Source: Solobacterium sp. (GTDB lineage: Bacteria; Bacillota_I; Bacilli_A; Erysipelotrichales; Erysipelotrichaceae). From it: a stretch of 64,000 bases of DNA. Where the stretch lies: contig JAFWFE010000035.1 in NCBI GenBank assembly GCA_017512555.1, forward strand, positions 1 to 64,000. Direction: 5' to 3'. The position numbers and the translations under genes are program-made. The notes beneath the pieces were generated by a model. It did not search any database. It saw nothing but the letters and a program-made list of their open reading frames with translations, and had not been told where the DNA came from. Below are positions 53,111 through 60,320 of this stretch, in pieces. Position 1 is the first letter of the stretch; every line of letters starts with the position of its first letter.

Positions 53111-54460
53111 ATGGGAATTTCTAATCAAGAGTTTTTAGTTAAAGATGTACCAAGTGTTGACGAACTCAAACCCAAGATCAAAGCCTGGCGTGAACAGGAG
53201 AAGATTCTTGACCAGTGGCTGGTGAAGCGTCTGGATACGGTTCTGCCGGTGGTAATGAAGCGGGCGGGAATCGATTGCTGGGTCGTCTGTAACAACGAAT
53301 ATAACGAAGATCCGGTATACTGGACACTGACTCCGGTATCCCAGATCACGGCCAGAAGATTGACGATCCTGGTCTTCCATCTGAAGGATGACGGAACAGT
53401 TGAACGTTTCTGTCTGACTCACCCGATTCCCATCATTACGGATTTCTACCAGCAGAAGTGGACAAATCCCAAAGGTCAGAACTGGAATACCAGCAGATTA
53501 TACGGTGAGAACAGGTATCCTGTGGAAGAGACGCAGATGGAATGCCTGGCCAGAGTTTTGAAGGAAATCAACCCGGAACATATCGGTCTGGATATTTCTG
53601 ATACCTTTGCGTATGCGGATGGCTTATCACACTCGCTGTATCAGAGGATCACAGCAGAGCTGGATGAGGAACAGAAGAGTAAGATCGTTTCGGCAGAAAA
53701 TGTGGCTGTAGGATGGCTGGAAACGCGCTGTGAAGAAGAAATGGCAGCGTATGACGATATCGTACAGATTGCGCATACCATGATTGCGGAAGCGTTCTCC
53801 AACAAGGTGATTCATCCCGGTGTGACTACAGCAGACGATGTCAAATACTGGATGATGGAGAAGACCGTAGAACTTGGCTTTACGCCCTGGTTTGACTATG
53901 ATGTTTCCATTACCCGTTACGGGAATCAGCATCATGAAGGTGATGTGGTGATCCTTCCGGGTGACATGTTACATTGTGATGTCGGCTTCCGTTATCTGAA
54001 TCTCTGTACAGATACCCAGGAACTCTGTTATATCCTGAAACGGGATGAACTGGATGCGCCGCAGGATCTCAAAGATGCGCTGCGTACAGCCAACCGCCTG
54101 CAGGAGATCACTGCCGGAGAATTCGTTGAAGGTCGTACCGGGAATGAAATCCTTGCAGCATCCCTTGCCAAAGCCAAAGAAGAAGGAATCGAGCCGTGTA
54201 TCTATACGCATCCGCTGGGATTCCACGGGCATGCGGCAGGTCCGACAATTGGTCTCTGGGATAAACAAGGCGGTGTGCCGGGAAGCGGAGATTACCCGTT
54301 ATACAACAACACGGCTTACTCCCTGGAATTGAACGCGAAAGTCCAGGTAGACAGCTTTGGGGCTAAGCTGCAGATGGCAATTGAGTCTGACATACTGTTT
54401 AAGGACGGCAAGGTATACTATCTGGCCGGAAGACAGGAAAACTTCCATCTCGTGAAATAA
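53111..54460 (+). CDS. M24 family metallopeptidase (Xaa-Pro peptidase-like)
   Basis: 449 residues. The C-terminal pita-bread fold (from about 205) has His-Cys-Asp-Val-Gly-Phe-Arg-Tyr with a second Asp in Thr-Asp-Thr-Gln, and His-Pro-Leu-Gly-Phe-His-Gly-His, plus Glu residues near 418 and 432. The second metal Asp, usually Asp-x10-Asp, fits. The N-terminal creatinase-like domain is long. It may cleave peptide N-termini before proline; the exact specificity is unknown. It closes the unit and has a strong terminator. Confidence 0.88.
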   Translation: MGISNQEFLVKDVPSVDELKPKIKAWREQEKILDQWLVKRLDTVLPVVMKRAGIDCWVVCNNEYNEDPVYWTLTPVSQITARRLTILVFHLKDDGTVERFCLTHPIPIITDFYQQKWTNPKGQNWNTSRLYGENRYPVEETQMECLARVLKEINPEHIGLDISDTFAYADGLSHSLYQRITAELDEEQKSKIVSAENVAVGWLETRCEEEMAAYDDIVQIAHTMIAEAFSNKVIHPGVTTADDVKYWMMEKTVELGFTPWFDYDVSITRYGNQHHEGDVVILPGDMLHCDVGFRYLNLCTDTQELCYILKRDELDAPQDLKDALRTANRLQEITAGEFVEGRTGNEILAASLAKAKEEGIEPCIYTHPLGFHGHAAGPTIGLWDKQGGVPGSGDYPLYNNTAYSLELNAKVQVDSFGAKLQMAIESDILFKDGKVYYLAGRQENFHLVK

Positions 54461-54467
54461 TCAGAAG

Positions 54468-54514
54468 AATCTCATTTTCAACGTTGAATAACATAAAGGA
54501 AATGAGATTTTTTT
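54468..54514 (+). terminator. terminator of the peptidase operon
   Basis: A 10-bp stem (54468-54477 with 54500-54509) runs into seven Ts. The 22-base loop contains its own small palindrome (TCAACGTTGA). Confidence 0.8.
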
Positions 54515-54574
54515 AGTATATGCAGGGGATTCTCCAAAAACCGGGTATAGGACAGGTGAAAGGAGAACTCGGGA

Positions 54575-55387
54575 ATGATCAAATTTGAGAATCTGATGTT
54601 TAAGAATGATTTCCTGTTCAGCGCGGTATGTAACGAGAATCCGGAGATCGTACGCAAGATGACGGAGTTGATCACCGGCAGGAAGATCACAAAGATCCAT
54701 AATCTCAGACAGCAGGACTGGGTCACTGCAGATCCCATTCTCAAGAAAGTACGTCTGGATGTCACGTTTGAAGGAGATGACGCGATCTACTGTGTGGAGA
54801 TGCAGGTAAGTACGGAGAAGGAGATCGAGAAGAGGATACGATACTATCAGTCTGCCAAGGATATCGAGCAGATCAACGACGGAGGAAGATATGAAGAGTT
54901 ACAGTCTCTGTATATCATCTTCATCTGTGATTATGATCCGTTCGGAGACGGACTGCAGAAGTATTCATTTCATAACCGCTGTGAAGAGACCGGAGAGTAC
55001 CTGGAAGACGGGCGTGATATAATAGTGTTAAACACAAGGGGAGAGGAAACAGAAGACGAATCCCTGAATACACTGTTGGATTACATACGGACAGGAGAAG
55101 TAAAAGAAAATGATCTGACACAGGAGATCGAGGAAGCGTCAGAGAGAGTACGGTACAACAAAGATTGGAGAGAAGGGTTTATGACGATTGGTGAGAAAAT
55201 GGAGAGACTGGCAAGAGAAGCCAGAGAACAGGAAAGGATCCATGGAATCTTTAAAGCAATTCAGTTGTTACAGAAATTGAATCTTGATGATGAACGTATC
55301 TGCAAGATGATTACAGAACAATATGAAATCTCTCCCGAAGAGTATCAGGAGATCTTGAAGTTATCACAAGATAGTGACCAAAGATAA
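54575..55387 (+). CDS. Rpn/PD-(D/E)XK nuclease family putative transposase
   Basis: 270 residues starting Met-Ile-Lys-Phe-Glu-Asn-Leu-Met, then the family's Phe-Lys-Asn-Asp-Phe-Leu-Phe. The active-site pattern is Asp62 in Leu-Asp-Val-Thr and Glu75-Met-Gln77, after which a helical C-terminal region follows (about 165-270). Such proteins are annotated as transposase or recombination-promoting nucleases (RpnA-like). No terminal inverted repeats or target duplications are visible around it, so it looks like a solo gene. AAAGGAGAAC precedes the ATG at some distance. Confidence 0.85.
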   Translation: MIKFENLMFKNDFLFSAVCNENPEIVRKMTELITGRKITKIHNLRQQDWVTADPILKKVRLDVTFEGDDAIYCVEMQVSTEKEIEKRIRYYQSAKDIEQINDGGRYEELQSLYIIFICDYDPFGDGLQKYSFHNRCEETGEYLEDGRDIIVLNTRGEETEDESLNTLLDYIRTGEVKENDLTQEIEEASERVRYNKDWREGFMTIGEKMERLAREAREQERIHGIFKAIQLLQKLNLDDERICKMITEQYEISPEEYQEILKLSQDSDQR

Positions 55388-55415
55388 TTACCTGATTTCG
55401 TAGAATCTGTTTTAG

Positions 55416-55439
55416 ACAACCTGAGTTCAGGTTGTTTTT
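55416..55439 (+). terminator. terminator after the PD-(D/E)XK gene
   Basis: ACAACCTG (55416-55423), an AGTT loop, CAGGTTGT (55428-55435), then TTTT. Confidence 0.8.
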
Positions 55440-55496
55440 ATATGCCTGCAACTTTTTCTCTGTTAACGGTGTTTCTATAATGCAGAGGTGAAGAAA

Positions 55497-56330
55497 ATGA
55501 AACGATGGTTATGTATATTAACTGTTCTGTTATTGACAAGCGGATGCGGGAAAACAGAAAACCCAATAAAGACAACTGATACAGAAACGAATATTCCGAA
55601 TCCCTCAACTGAAACAGAAATGAATATTCCAAATCCCTGGACAGAAACACATAGTTTATCAGAAGCAGAAAAGATTGCAGGATTTTCTATCGTTGTGCCG
55701 ACGATTTGGGAAGATTGTGAGTCACCGTTGTTCCGGGTTATGCCGGGAATGTTGGAAGTTGTATGGGATAACGGAGAAGACAGGATCACGCTGCGAAAAG
55801 CTCCGCACGGAGAAGAATCGGATATTTCCGGTGATCATAACATGTATAAGGAACACATCGTTGCCTGCGGAGATCTGATCAGCTATGAAGCACATGGTAA
55901 TAATCACCTGTTTAATCTAGTTAACTGGAACGATAAAGATTATGTCTATTCACTGAATAAGAATCCGGGGACAGAGCGTGGATTGTCTTCGGAAGAAATC
56001 GGGAGGATCTTGATGGAAATGCTGGAGGTCAGACAACATCCCGGGATGATTGCGTATGGCAGTTTTTCCTATGAAGAGGATCGCCTGTCGGTTAAAGAAG
56101 GGGATATAGTCATTACTGAAGGTTTTGTGCATACAGAGAAAAGTAATAAGTATGTTACGGAACTGGCAAAAGATGAAACATCAAGGGATTATCCTTTCTG
56201 TCAGACGTTTTATGATGAAGATGAAGGAATGTGGGCTGTACATTTCTTTGATGAGCCGGAAAGTCCGAATCAGGAGATCGTTTATCTGGATGAGGATGGT
56301 ATTACACATATGATCATAATCAGAAAATAG
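55497..56330 (+). CDS. lipoprotein with DUF4367-like domain
   Basis: 277 residues from the ATG at 55497, 6 bases after GAGGTG; a GTG at 55488 is also in frame. Lipobox Leu-Leu-Thr-Ser-Gly-Cys17. A Thr/Asn/Pro-rich linker contains two copies of an 11-residue repeat (Thr-Glu-Thr/Met-Asn-Ile-Pro-Asn-Pro type). The domain at about 60-180 (Ile-Ala-Gly-Phe-Ser-Ile-Val-Val-Pro, then Val-Asn-Trp-Asn-Asp-Lys, then Leu-Ser-Ser-Glu-Glu-Ile) resembles DUF4367. A second part of about 90 residues follows. More A+T-rich than its neighbours. Function unknown. Confidence 0.75.
   Translation: MKRWLCILTVLLLTSGCGKTENPIKTTDTETNIPNPSTETEMNIPNPWTETHSLSEAEKIAGFSIVVPTIWEDCESPLFRVMPGMLEVVWDNGEDRITLRKAPHGEESDISGDHNMYKEHIVACGDLISYEAHGNNHLFNLVNWNDKDYVYSLNKNPGTERGLSSEEIGRILMEMLEVRQHPGMIAYGSFSYEEDRLSVKEGDIVITEGFVHTEKSNKYVTELAKDETSRDYPFCQTFYDEDEGMWAVHFFDEPESPNQEIVYLDEDGITHMIIIRK
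55581..55649 (+). repeat. 33-bp in-frame repeat in the lipoprotein linker
   Basis: Two adjacent near-identical 33-base units begin at 55581 and 55614 (ACAGAAA..GAATATTCC..AATCCCT), with a third partial start at 55641. Each encodes 11 residues in the surface linker. Slippage could change its length. Confidence 0.75.
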
Positions 56331-56347
56331 GACGCAAGTCCTTTTTT
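56329..56347 (+). terminator. terminator overlapping the lipoprotein stop codon
   Basis: AGGAC (56329-56333), a GCAA tetraloop, GTCCT (56338-56342), then six Ts. The stop codon TAG (56328-56330) forms part of the stem. Confidence 0.75.
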
Positions 56348-56383
56348 ATTAGTAATAGCAAGGTTTTCAAGTTTTGCCGGAAT

Positions 56384-56413
56384 TGTGGATAAACCCGGTA
56401 TATTTGTGGATAA
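56384..56413 (+). promoter_or_regulatory. two perfect DnaA boxes in direct repeat
   Basis: TGTGGATAA at 56384-56392 and again at 56405-56413. This is the exact reverse complement of the consensus box TTATCCACA. They are 21 bases apart, two helical turns, so DnaA would sit on one face. They precede the ADP-ribose-removal genes. Confidence 0.65.
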
Positions 56414-56472
56414 TTTCTTCTTTTTGACCTATGTATGGCACATATTCGGGACGAATTGATATTTGAATTCTG

Positions 56473-56500
56473 TTATTGTTTACCTGCGGAAAGGTAAACT
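56473..56500 (+). promoter_or_regulatory. inverted repeat overlapping a possible promoter
   Basis: GTTTACCT (56478-56485), a 6-base gap, AGGTAAAC (56492-56499). A possible -10 TAAACT (56495-56500) with TTATTG (56473-56478) 16 bases before it overlaps the repeat. It could be an operator blocking polymerase, or a hairpin in the leader. About 190 bases upstream of the PARG-like gene start. Confidence 0.5.
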
Positions 56501-56688
56501 ATTATATGTACAAGAAGGATAGATCAGCGAAGATAGAGAAAGGGCTAAATCAAACTTCTTCCGCAGATTCTTCGTTTCACATGAATGAAAAAGAGGCTGG
56601 GGAAGCACGTGAGATCCTGCGCCGAAGACTGGCTGAAAAGCCAGAAATACAGGAGTTACTGAAAAATCATCGTTCAAAGGAGAAAACC

Positions 56689-57537
56689 ATGGATAACCTG
56701 AGTGTTTTGCAAGATACATTACAAATTTTTGAGAACGGGTATTACTACGTAAACGGGCAAAGAAAGAACCTGAAACTTTCTCCCGGACAATATACACAAG
56801 CAAAGGTAATCCTGCCGGGTGAACTCTGTCATCTCCTGCAGGGTTCCGAAGAGAATCGGAAGATATACTCTTGTACGTACTTGTGTGAGAATCTGGATTC
56901 CTACGCTATGGCGGAAAAACTGGATACAGACAGTGATAGACCTGTACTGGTGCTGAATCTTGCCAACCCGGTAAATCCCGGCGGAGGAGTGCGAAAAGGC
57001 GCAAAAGCCCAGGAGGAAGATCTCTGCCGCAGAAGTTCTCTTCTGTTATCTCTTGAGTCGGAGGAAGCCCGGACATACTACCGGTATAACAAGAGTCTTC
57101 ATACCTATATGGGATCAGATGCGCTGATTCTCACACCGCATACAGAAGTAATCAAGAGACCGGATGGTTCACTACTGGAAGATTCCCTGATTGTTTCGGT
57201 ATTGACCTGCGCGGCTCCGATGATTACTTACGGGAAAGAAGGAATGAGTGAGGAAGAGTATACATCCATGGTGGCGCAGAGGATCCGGGGAATGTTATGC
57301 GCTGCGATCTGTTTTGGCTACACCCGCCTTGTTTTAGGTGCCTGGGGTTGTGGTGCATTCAGTAATGATGCTCGTGTCATATCGGATCTGTTTGCGCAGG
57401 TTCTGCAATCCTCATACGGAGATCATCGCCTCTGTGATTATTTTGAAGTTATAAGCTTTGCGGTTCTGGATCACAGCACTAAACAGTATAATTACCGGGA
57501 ATTTGCCCGGAATTTCGGAGGAAAAGATGTCGGTTAA
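56689..57537 (+). CDS. TIGR02452/microbial PARG-like protein
   Basis: 282 residues from the ATG at 56689, 6 bases after AAAGGAG and at the family's normal beginning. The frame stays open up to an ATG at 56505, so an extra basic N-terminal 61 residues is possible. The PARG-type signature is Gly98-Gly-Gly100 with Gln108-Glu109-Glu110, after an Asn-Pro-Val-Asn-Pro stretch; Glu110 or its neighbour should be catalytic. A macrodomain-like fold would remove ADP-ribose from proteins or cut chains. It overlaps the next gene by 11 bases. Confidence 0.85.
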   Translation: MDNLSVLQDTLQIFENGYYYVNGQRKNLKLSPGQYTQAKVILPGELCHLLQGSEENRKIYSCTYLCENLDSYAMAEKLDTDSDRPVLVLNLANPVNPGGGVRKGAKAQEEDLCRRSSLLLSLESEEARTYYRYNKSLHTYMGSDALILTPHTEVIKRPDGSLLEDSLIVSVLTCAAPMITYGKEGMSEEEYTSMVAQRIRGMLCAAICFGYTRLVLGAWGCGAFSNDARVISDLFAQVLQSSYGDHRLCDYFEVISFAVLDHSTKQYNYREFARNFGGKDVG

Positions 57538-58582
57538 AGATAAGATCCGCGGCTGTCTTTTCGGCGGTGCTGCCGGGGATGCGCTTGGCTATCCCGTGGA
57601 ATTTATGGATGAGTCTGCGATCCGGAATACATATGGGGCAGAGGGAATCCGCTCCTATGTACTTACCAGATCACATATGGATGAACCTGGAACAGCCTTA
57701 TTCTCTGATGATACCCAGATGACATTATTTACTGCCTGGGGGTTGTTTCACTGTCCGGAAGGAGAATATCCCAGACACAGTGTTGCCATGGCATATCAGG
57801 ACTGGCTGGATACACAGGAGTATTCCTTCAACTTGTGGCAGAAGGAAAAGAAGCCCGGGTTTACGGAATTGGCAGAGATACCTGAACTTTATGCCCGCAG
57901 AGCCCCCGGAAATACGTGTATGAGTGCTTTGTCTCAACGCAGAACGCAGACACAGAAAGTAAAGAGTTATATCCGCAGTGCCATCAATCACAGTAAGGGC
58001 TGCGGCGGTATCATGCGTATCTCTCCGCTTGCGCTGTATTATCCCGATATGGATCTTGCGGAACTGGACAGAGAAGGGGCAGAACTATCTGCAATTACGC
58101 ACAGTCATTCGCTGGGATATATGCCATCTTCCGTATTGACGCATATCCTGCACCGGATCGTATATCCGGAACGTGATCTGACGCTGAAAGAAATCGTTCA
58201 GGAAGCCAGGGATATTCTGCCGATATTGTTTCCGGGAGACAGGCATCTGGAAGAACTGAAGACGATCATAGATCTGTCTCTGGAACTATCCGAAAACGAC
58301 AAAACAGATCCGGAGAATATTCACCGTCTTGGGGAAGGCTGGGTGGCAGAAGAGACTCTTGGTATTGCTTTATATTGTTCCCTGCGGTATTCCAATGACT
58401 TTTCTGCGGGAATCATCGCCGCGGTCAATCACCGGGGTGACAGTGATTCCACCGGTGCTGTTACAGGGAATATCCTGGGTACCTTGCTCGGCTATGACCA
58501 GATCGATGAATGCTGGAAGAAAGATCTCGAATTAAAAGATCTGATTCTGGATACAGCAGACCGGATCGCTGAGCACAGATGA
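57527..58582 (+). CDS. ADP-ribosylglycohydrolase (ARH/DraG family)
   Basis: 351 residues from the ATG at 57527, 5 bases after CGGAGG; the frame open back to 57458 lies inside the PARG-like gene. Two-metal ADP-ribosylhydrolase motifs: Ser60-Asp61-Asp62-Thr in the first and Gly304-Asp305-Ser-Asp307-Ser-Thr309-Gly in the second, both complete. DraG-type enzymes remove ADP-ribose from arginine; other members act on serine or on O-acetyl-ADP-ribose. With the PARG-like gene upstream this makes a two-enzyme removal unit. A strong terminator follows. Confidence 0.92.
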   Translation: MSVKDKIRGCLFGGAAGDALGYPVEFMDESAIRNTYGAEGIRSYVLTRSHMDEPGTALFSDDTQMTLFTAWGLFHCPEGEYPRHSVAMAYQDWLDTQEYSFNLWQKEKKPGFTELAEIPELYARRAPGNTCMSALSQRRTQTQKVKSYIRSAINHSKGCGGIMRISPLALYYPDMDLAELDREGAELSAITHSHSLGYMPSSVLTHILHRIVYPERDLTLKEIVQEARDILPILFPGDRHLEELKTIIDLSLELSENDKTDPENIHRLGEGWVAEETLGIALYCSLRYSNDFSAGIIAAVNHRGDSDSTGAVTGNILGTLLGYDQIDECWKKDLELKDLILDTADRIAEHR

Positions 58583-58585
58583 AAG

Positions 58586-58616
58586 AAAAAGTTGATCAAA
58601 CACGGTCAACTTTTTT
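58586..58616 (+). terminator. terminator after the ADP-ribosylhydrolase gene
   Basis: A 10-bp perfect stem (58586-58595 with 58606-58615) with a 10-base loop and a run of six Ts. Confidence 0.85.
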
Positions 58617-58679
58617 CCTGGCATCTTTTTTGTCGGATACTCCCGGTAGGATGTAAACAAGTACAGGAGGTATCTGTTG

Positions 58680-58997
58680 ATGAATGAAAACAGTACTTAT
58701 ATGACGATTACTCATATTCATGATTTTTCCGGAAGTGGTTTATTCCGGCCGGGGATTCAGTTGGTTCTGCAGAAAGATCATGAGAATCCCTACGATGATG
58801 AGGCAATTCTGGTCCGGTCTTTAAAAGGTAATAAATACGGTTATGTGGCAAATTCTTCCACGACCGTCTGCCGCGGCACACACTCTGCAGGCTATCTCCA
58901 GCATCTCTTTGAAGAAACCGTATATTGTATCGTACGTTTTACCGGGGAAGATTTTGCGATTGCGGAATTCTTCCGTGAACCAGTGAACATGGAGTAG
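58680..58997 (+). CDS. HIRAN-domain protein
   Basis: 105 residues from the ATG at 58680, 9 bases after AGGAGG; the TTG at 58677 is also possible. Nearly the whole protein is one HIRAN-like domain: a Gly-x-Gln-Leu-Val-Leu strand, then Glu-Asn-Pro-Tyr-Asp-Asp-Glu-Ala-Ile and Lys-Tyr-Gly-Tyr-Val. HIRAN domains bind DNA 3' ends or damaged DNA and are usually fused to helicases or nucleases. A stand-alone one is small but known. It ends three bases before the convergent GNAT gene. Confidence 0.8.
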   Translation: MNENSTYMTITHIHDFSGSGLFRPGIQLVLQKDHENPYDDEAILVRSLKGNKYGYVANSSTTVCRGTHSAGYLQHLFEETVYCIVRFTGEDFAIAEFFREPVNME

Positions 58998-59000
58998 CAC

Positions 59001-59513
59001 TCACAGTTGAAGAACATACTCGATTCCCTGAACGACAGAGAGCTGGTACAGTCCGTTTTCTTCTTTCATGATATCGGCTTTAAAGCGTCTGTTTGCGGTA
59101 AATCCCGAGGCTTCCATCAGTTTTACTGCGGGGAGATTATCCTGACGGATATAGGCATGGATGGATGTACACCAGTGAATTTGTCTGATCATGGCAATTG
59201 CCTGACGTAAGGCTTCCGTACCATACCCCTGATGTGTAAATCTCTGTTTCAGAACGATATCGATCTCAGCGCTTTGATCCGGACTGCGGAATAAATCAAT
59301 CTTTCCGATAATCCCTTCATCATGCATAACGGCCAGACACAGTAAAGGGAGACCGTTGGTTTCTCCGATACGGATCGCATTCAGGTATTGCGCGGTTTTT
59401 GACTCGGGCAGAGGGACAGGCAAAGCGACCAGACAATATTGCTGATCTACTTCCGCGTATAATTGTTCCAGGGATGCCGCATCATCCGCAGGCCATGGCA
59501 GTACGACGATCAT
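59001..59513 (-). CDS. GNAT family N-acetyltransferase
   Basis: 170 residues from the ATG at 59513, 6 bases after a -10 box; an ATG at 59519 abuts that box and cannot be in the transcript. The GNAT core has Gly-Lys-Ile-Asp-Leu, Gln-Gly-Tyr-Gly-Thr-Glu-Ala-Leu (acetyl-CoA binding) and Asn-Leu-Pro-Ala-Val-Lys-Leu-Met-Glu-Ala-Ser-Gly-Phe. It belongs to the RimJ/RimL-like group that acetylates protein N-termini or small amines. The substrate is unknown. It faces away from the ABC transporter genes. Confidence 0.85.
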   Translation of the reverse strand: MIVVLPWPADDAASLEQLYAEVDQQYCLVALPVPLPESKTAQYLNAIRIGETNGLPLLCLAVMHDEGIIGKIDLFRSPDQSAEIDIVLKQRFTHQGYGTEALRQAIAMIRQIHWCTSIHAYIRQDNLPAVKLMEASGFTANRRFKADIMKEENGLYQLSVVQGIEYVLQL

Positions 59514-59519
59514 ACCCAT

Positions 59520-59528
59520 ACTGTACCA
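59520..59528 (-). promoter_or_regulatory. extended -10 promoter of the GNAT gene, leaderless
   Basis: On the minus strand, TGG followed by TACAGT (59525-59520). The ATG at 59513 lies 6 bases downstream, at the expected start of transcription. No ribosome-binding site is present. Confidence 0.55.
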
Positions 59529-59602
59529 TGAAATCCTGGATTTCCTGTAGATCTTTTCGGAGGAAGAGAAGCAATCTTAAACGCAGGAAAAATGATTTAT
59601 AG

Positions 59603-59608
59603 TACAAT
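59603..59608 (+). promoter_or_regulatory. -10 box of the ABC transporter genes, leaderless
   Basis: TACAAT at 59603-59608, with the ATG at 59615 only 6 bases later. No TG extension and no clear -35 are seen, and no Shine-Dalgarno lies before the ATG. Confidence 0.45.
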
Positions 59609-59614
59609 ATATGT

Positions 59615-60316
59615 ATGAGTTATATCGAGTTTTCTGATGTCACAAAGATCTATCATGTCGGTGAAGTAGATATCCACGCCTTATCCGGAACAACTTTTTC
59701 TATTGAGAAGGGACAGTTTGTGGTGATTGCGGGAGCCAGTGGTGCCGGCAAGAGTACAATTCTGAACATCCTGGGAGGAATGGACACCTGTACAGATGGA
59801 GAAATCACTGTAGATGGTGTGCGCGTGGATCAGATGGATGAAAATGAACTGACGGATTACCGGCGGTATGATATCGGTTTTGTCTTCCAGTTCTATAATC
59901 TTGTGCAGAATCTGACCGCGCTGGAAAATGTGGAACTGGCTACGGAAATCTGCAGAGATCCCCTGGAACCTGCGGAAGTACTGAAACAAGTTGGTCTGGA
60001 AGATCGTATGCATAATTTCCCGTCACAATTATCCGGCGGTGAACAGCAGCGTGTGGCAATTGCCAGAGCTTTAGCCAAGAATCCCAAGCTTTTACTTTGT
60101 GATGAACCTACAGGCGCATTGGATTATGTTACCGGAAAACAGATCCTGAAACTTCTTCAGGATACCTGCAGAACTTATGGTATGACCGTAGTGATTATTA
60201 CCCACAACCTGGCTTTATGTCCCATGGGAGATAAAGTACTGAGAATCAAGAGCGGAAAAGTAATATCCGAAGAAGTGAATGAACACCCGCAGGATATCGA
60301 AACGATCGAATGGTAA
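59615..60316 (+). CDS. ABC transporter ATPase, MacB/LolD type
   Basis: 233 residues. Walker A Gly-Ala-Ser-Gly-Ala-Gly-Lys-Ser, Q-loop, signature Leu-Ser-Gly-Gly-Glu-Gln-Gln-Arg, Walker B [10 protein letters not shown], and a switch His in Ile-Thr-His-Asn. These are typical for ATPases that drive FtsX/MacB-type permeases. It works with the next gene. The start has a -10 only 6 bases upstream and no ribosome site, so it is predicted leaderless. Confidence 0.92.
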   Translation: MSYIEFSDVTKIYHVGEVDIHALSGTTFSIEKGQFVVIAGASGAGKSTILNILGGMDTCTDGEITVDGVRVDQMDENELTDYRRYDIGFVFQFYNLVQNLTALENVELATEICRDPLEPAEVLKQVGLEDRMHNFPSQLSGGEQQRVAIARALAKNPKLLLCDEPTGALDYVTGKQILKLLQDTCRTYGMTVVIITHNLALCPMGDKVLRIKSGKVISEEVNEHPQDIETIEW

Positions 60317-60320
60317 ACCT

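Noticed and set aside
54461-55440. Complete insertion sequence around the PD-(D/E)XK gene
   Set aside because: The flanking hairpins are ordinary terminators; no matching terminal inverted repeats or target duplication were seen.
56384-56413. Replication origin
   Set aside because: Only two DnaA boxes, with no unwinding element, dnaA or dnaN beside them; better read as a regulatory site.
58677-58997. HIRAN gene as third member of the ADP-ribose operon
   Set aside because: A strong terminator at 58586-58616 separates it; kept only as a possible functional neighbour.
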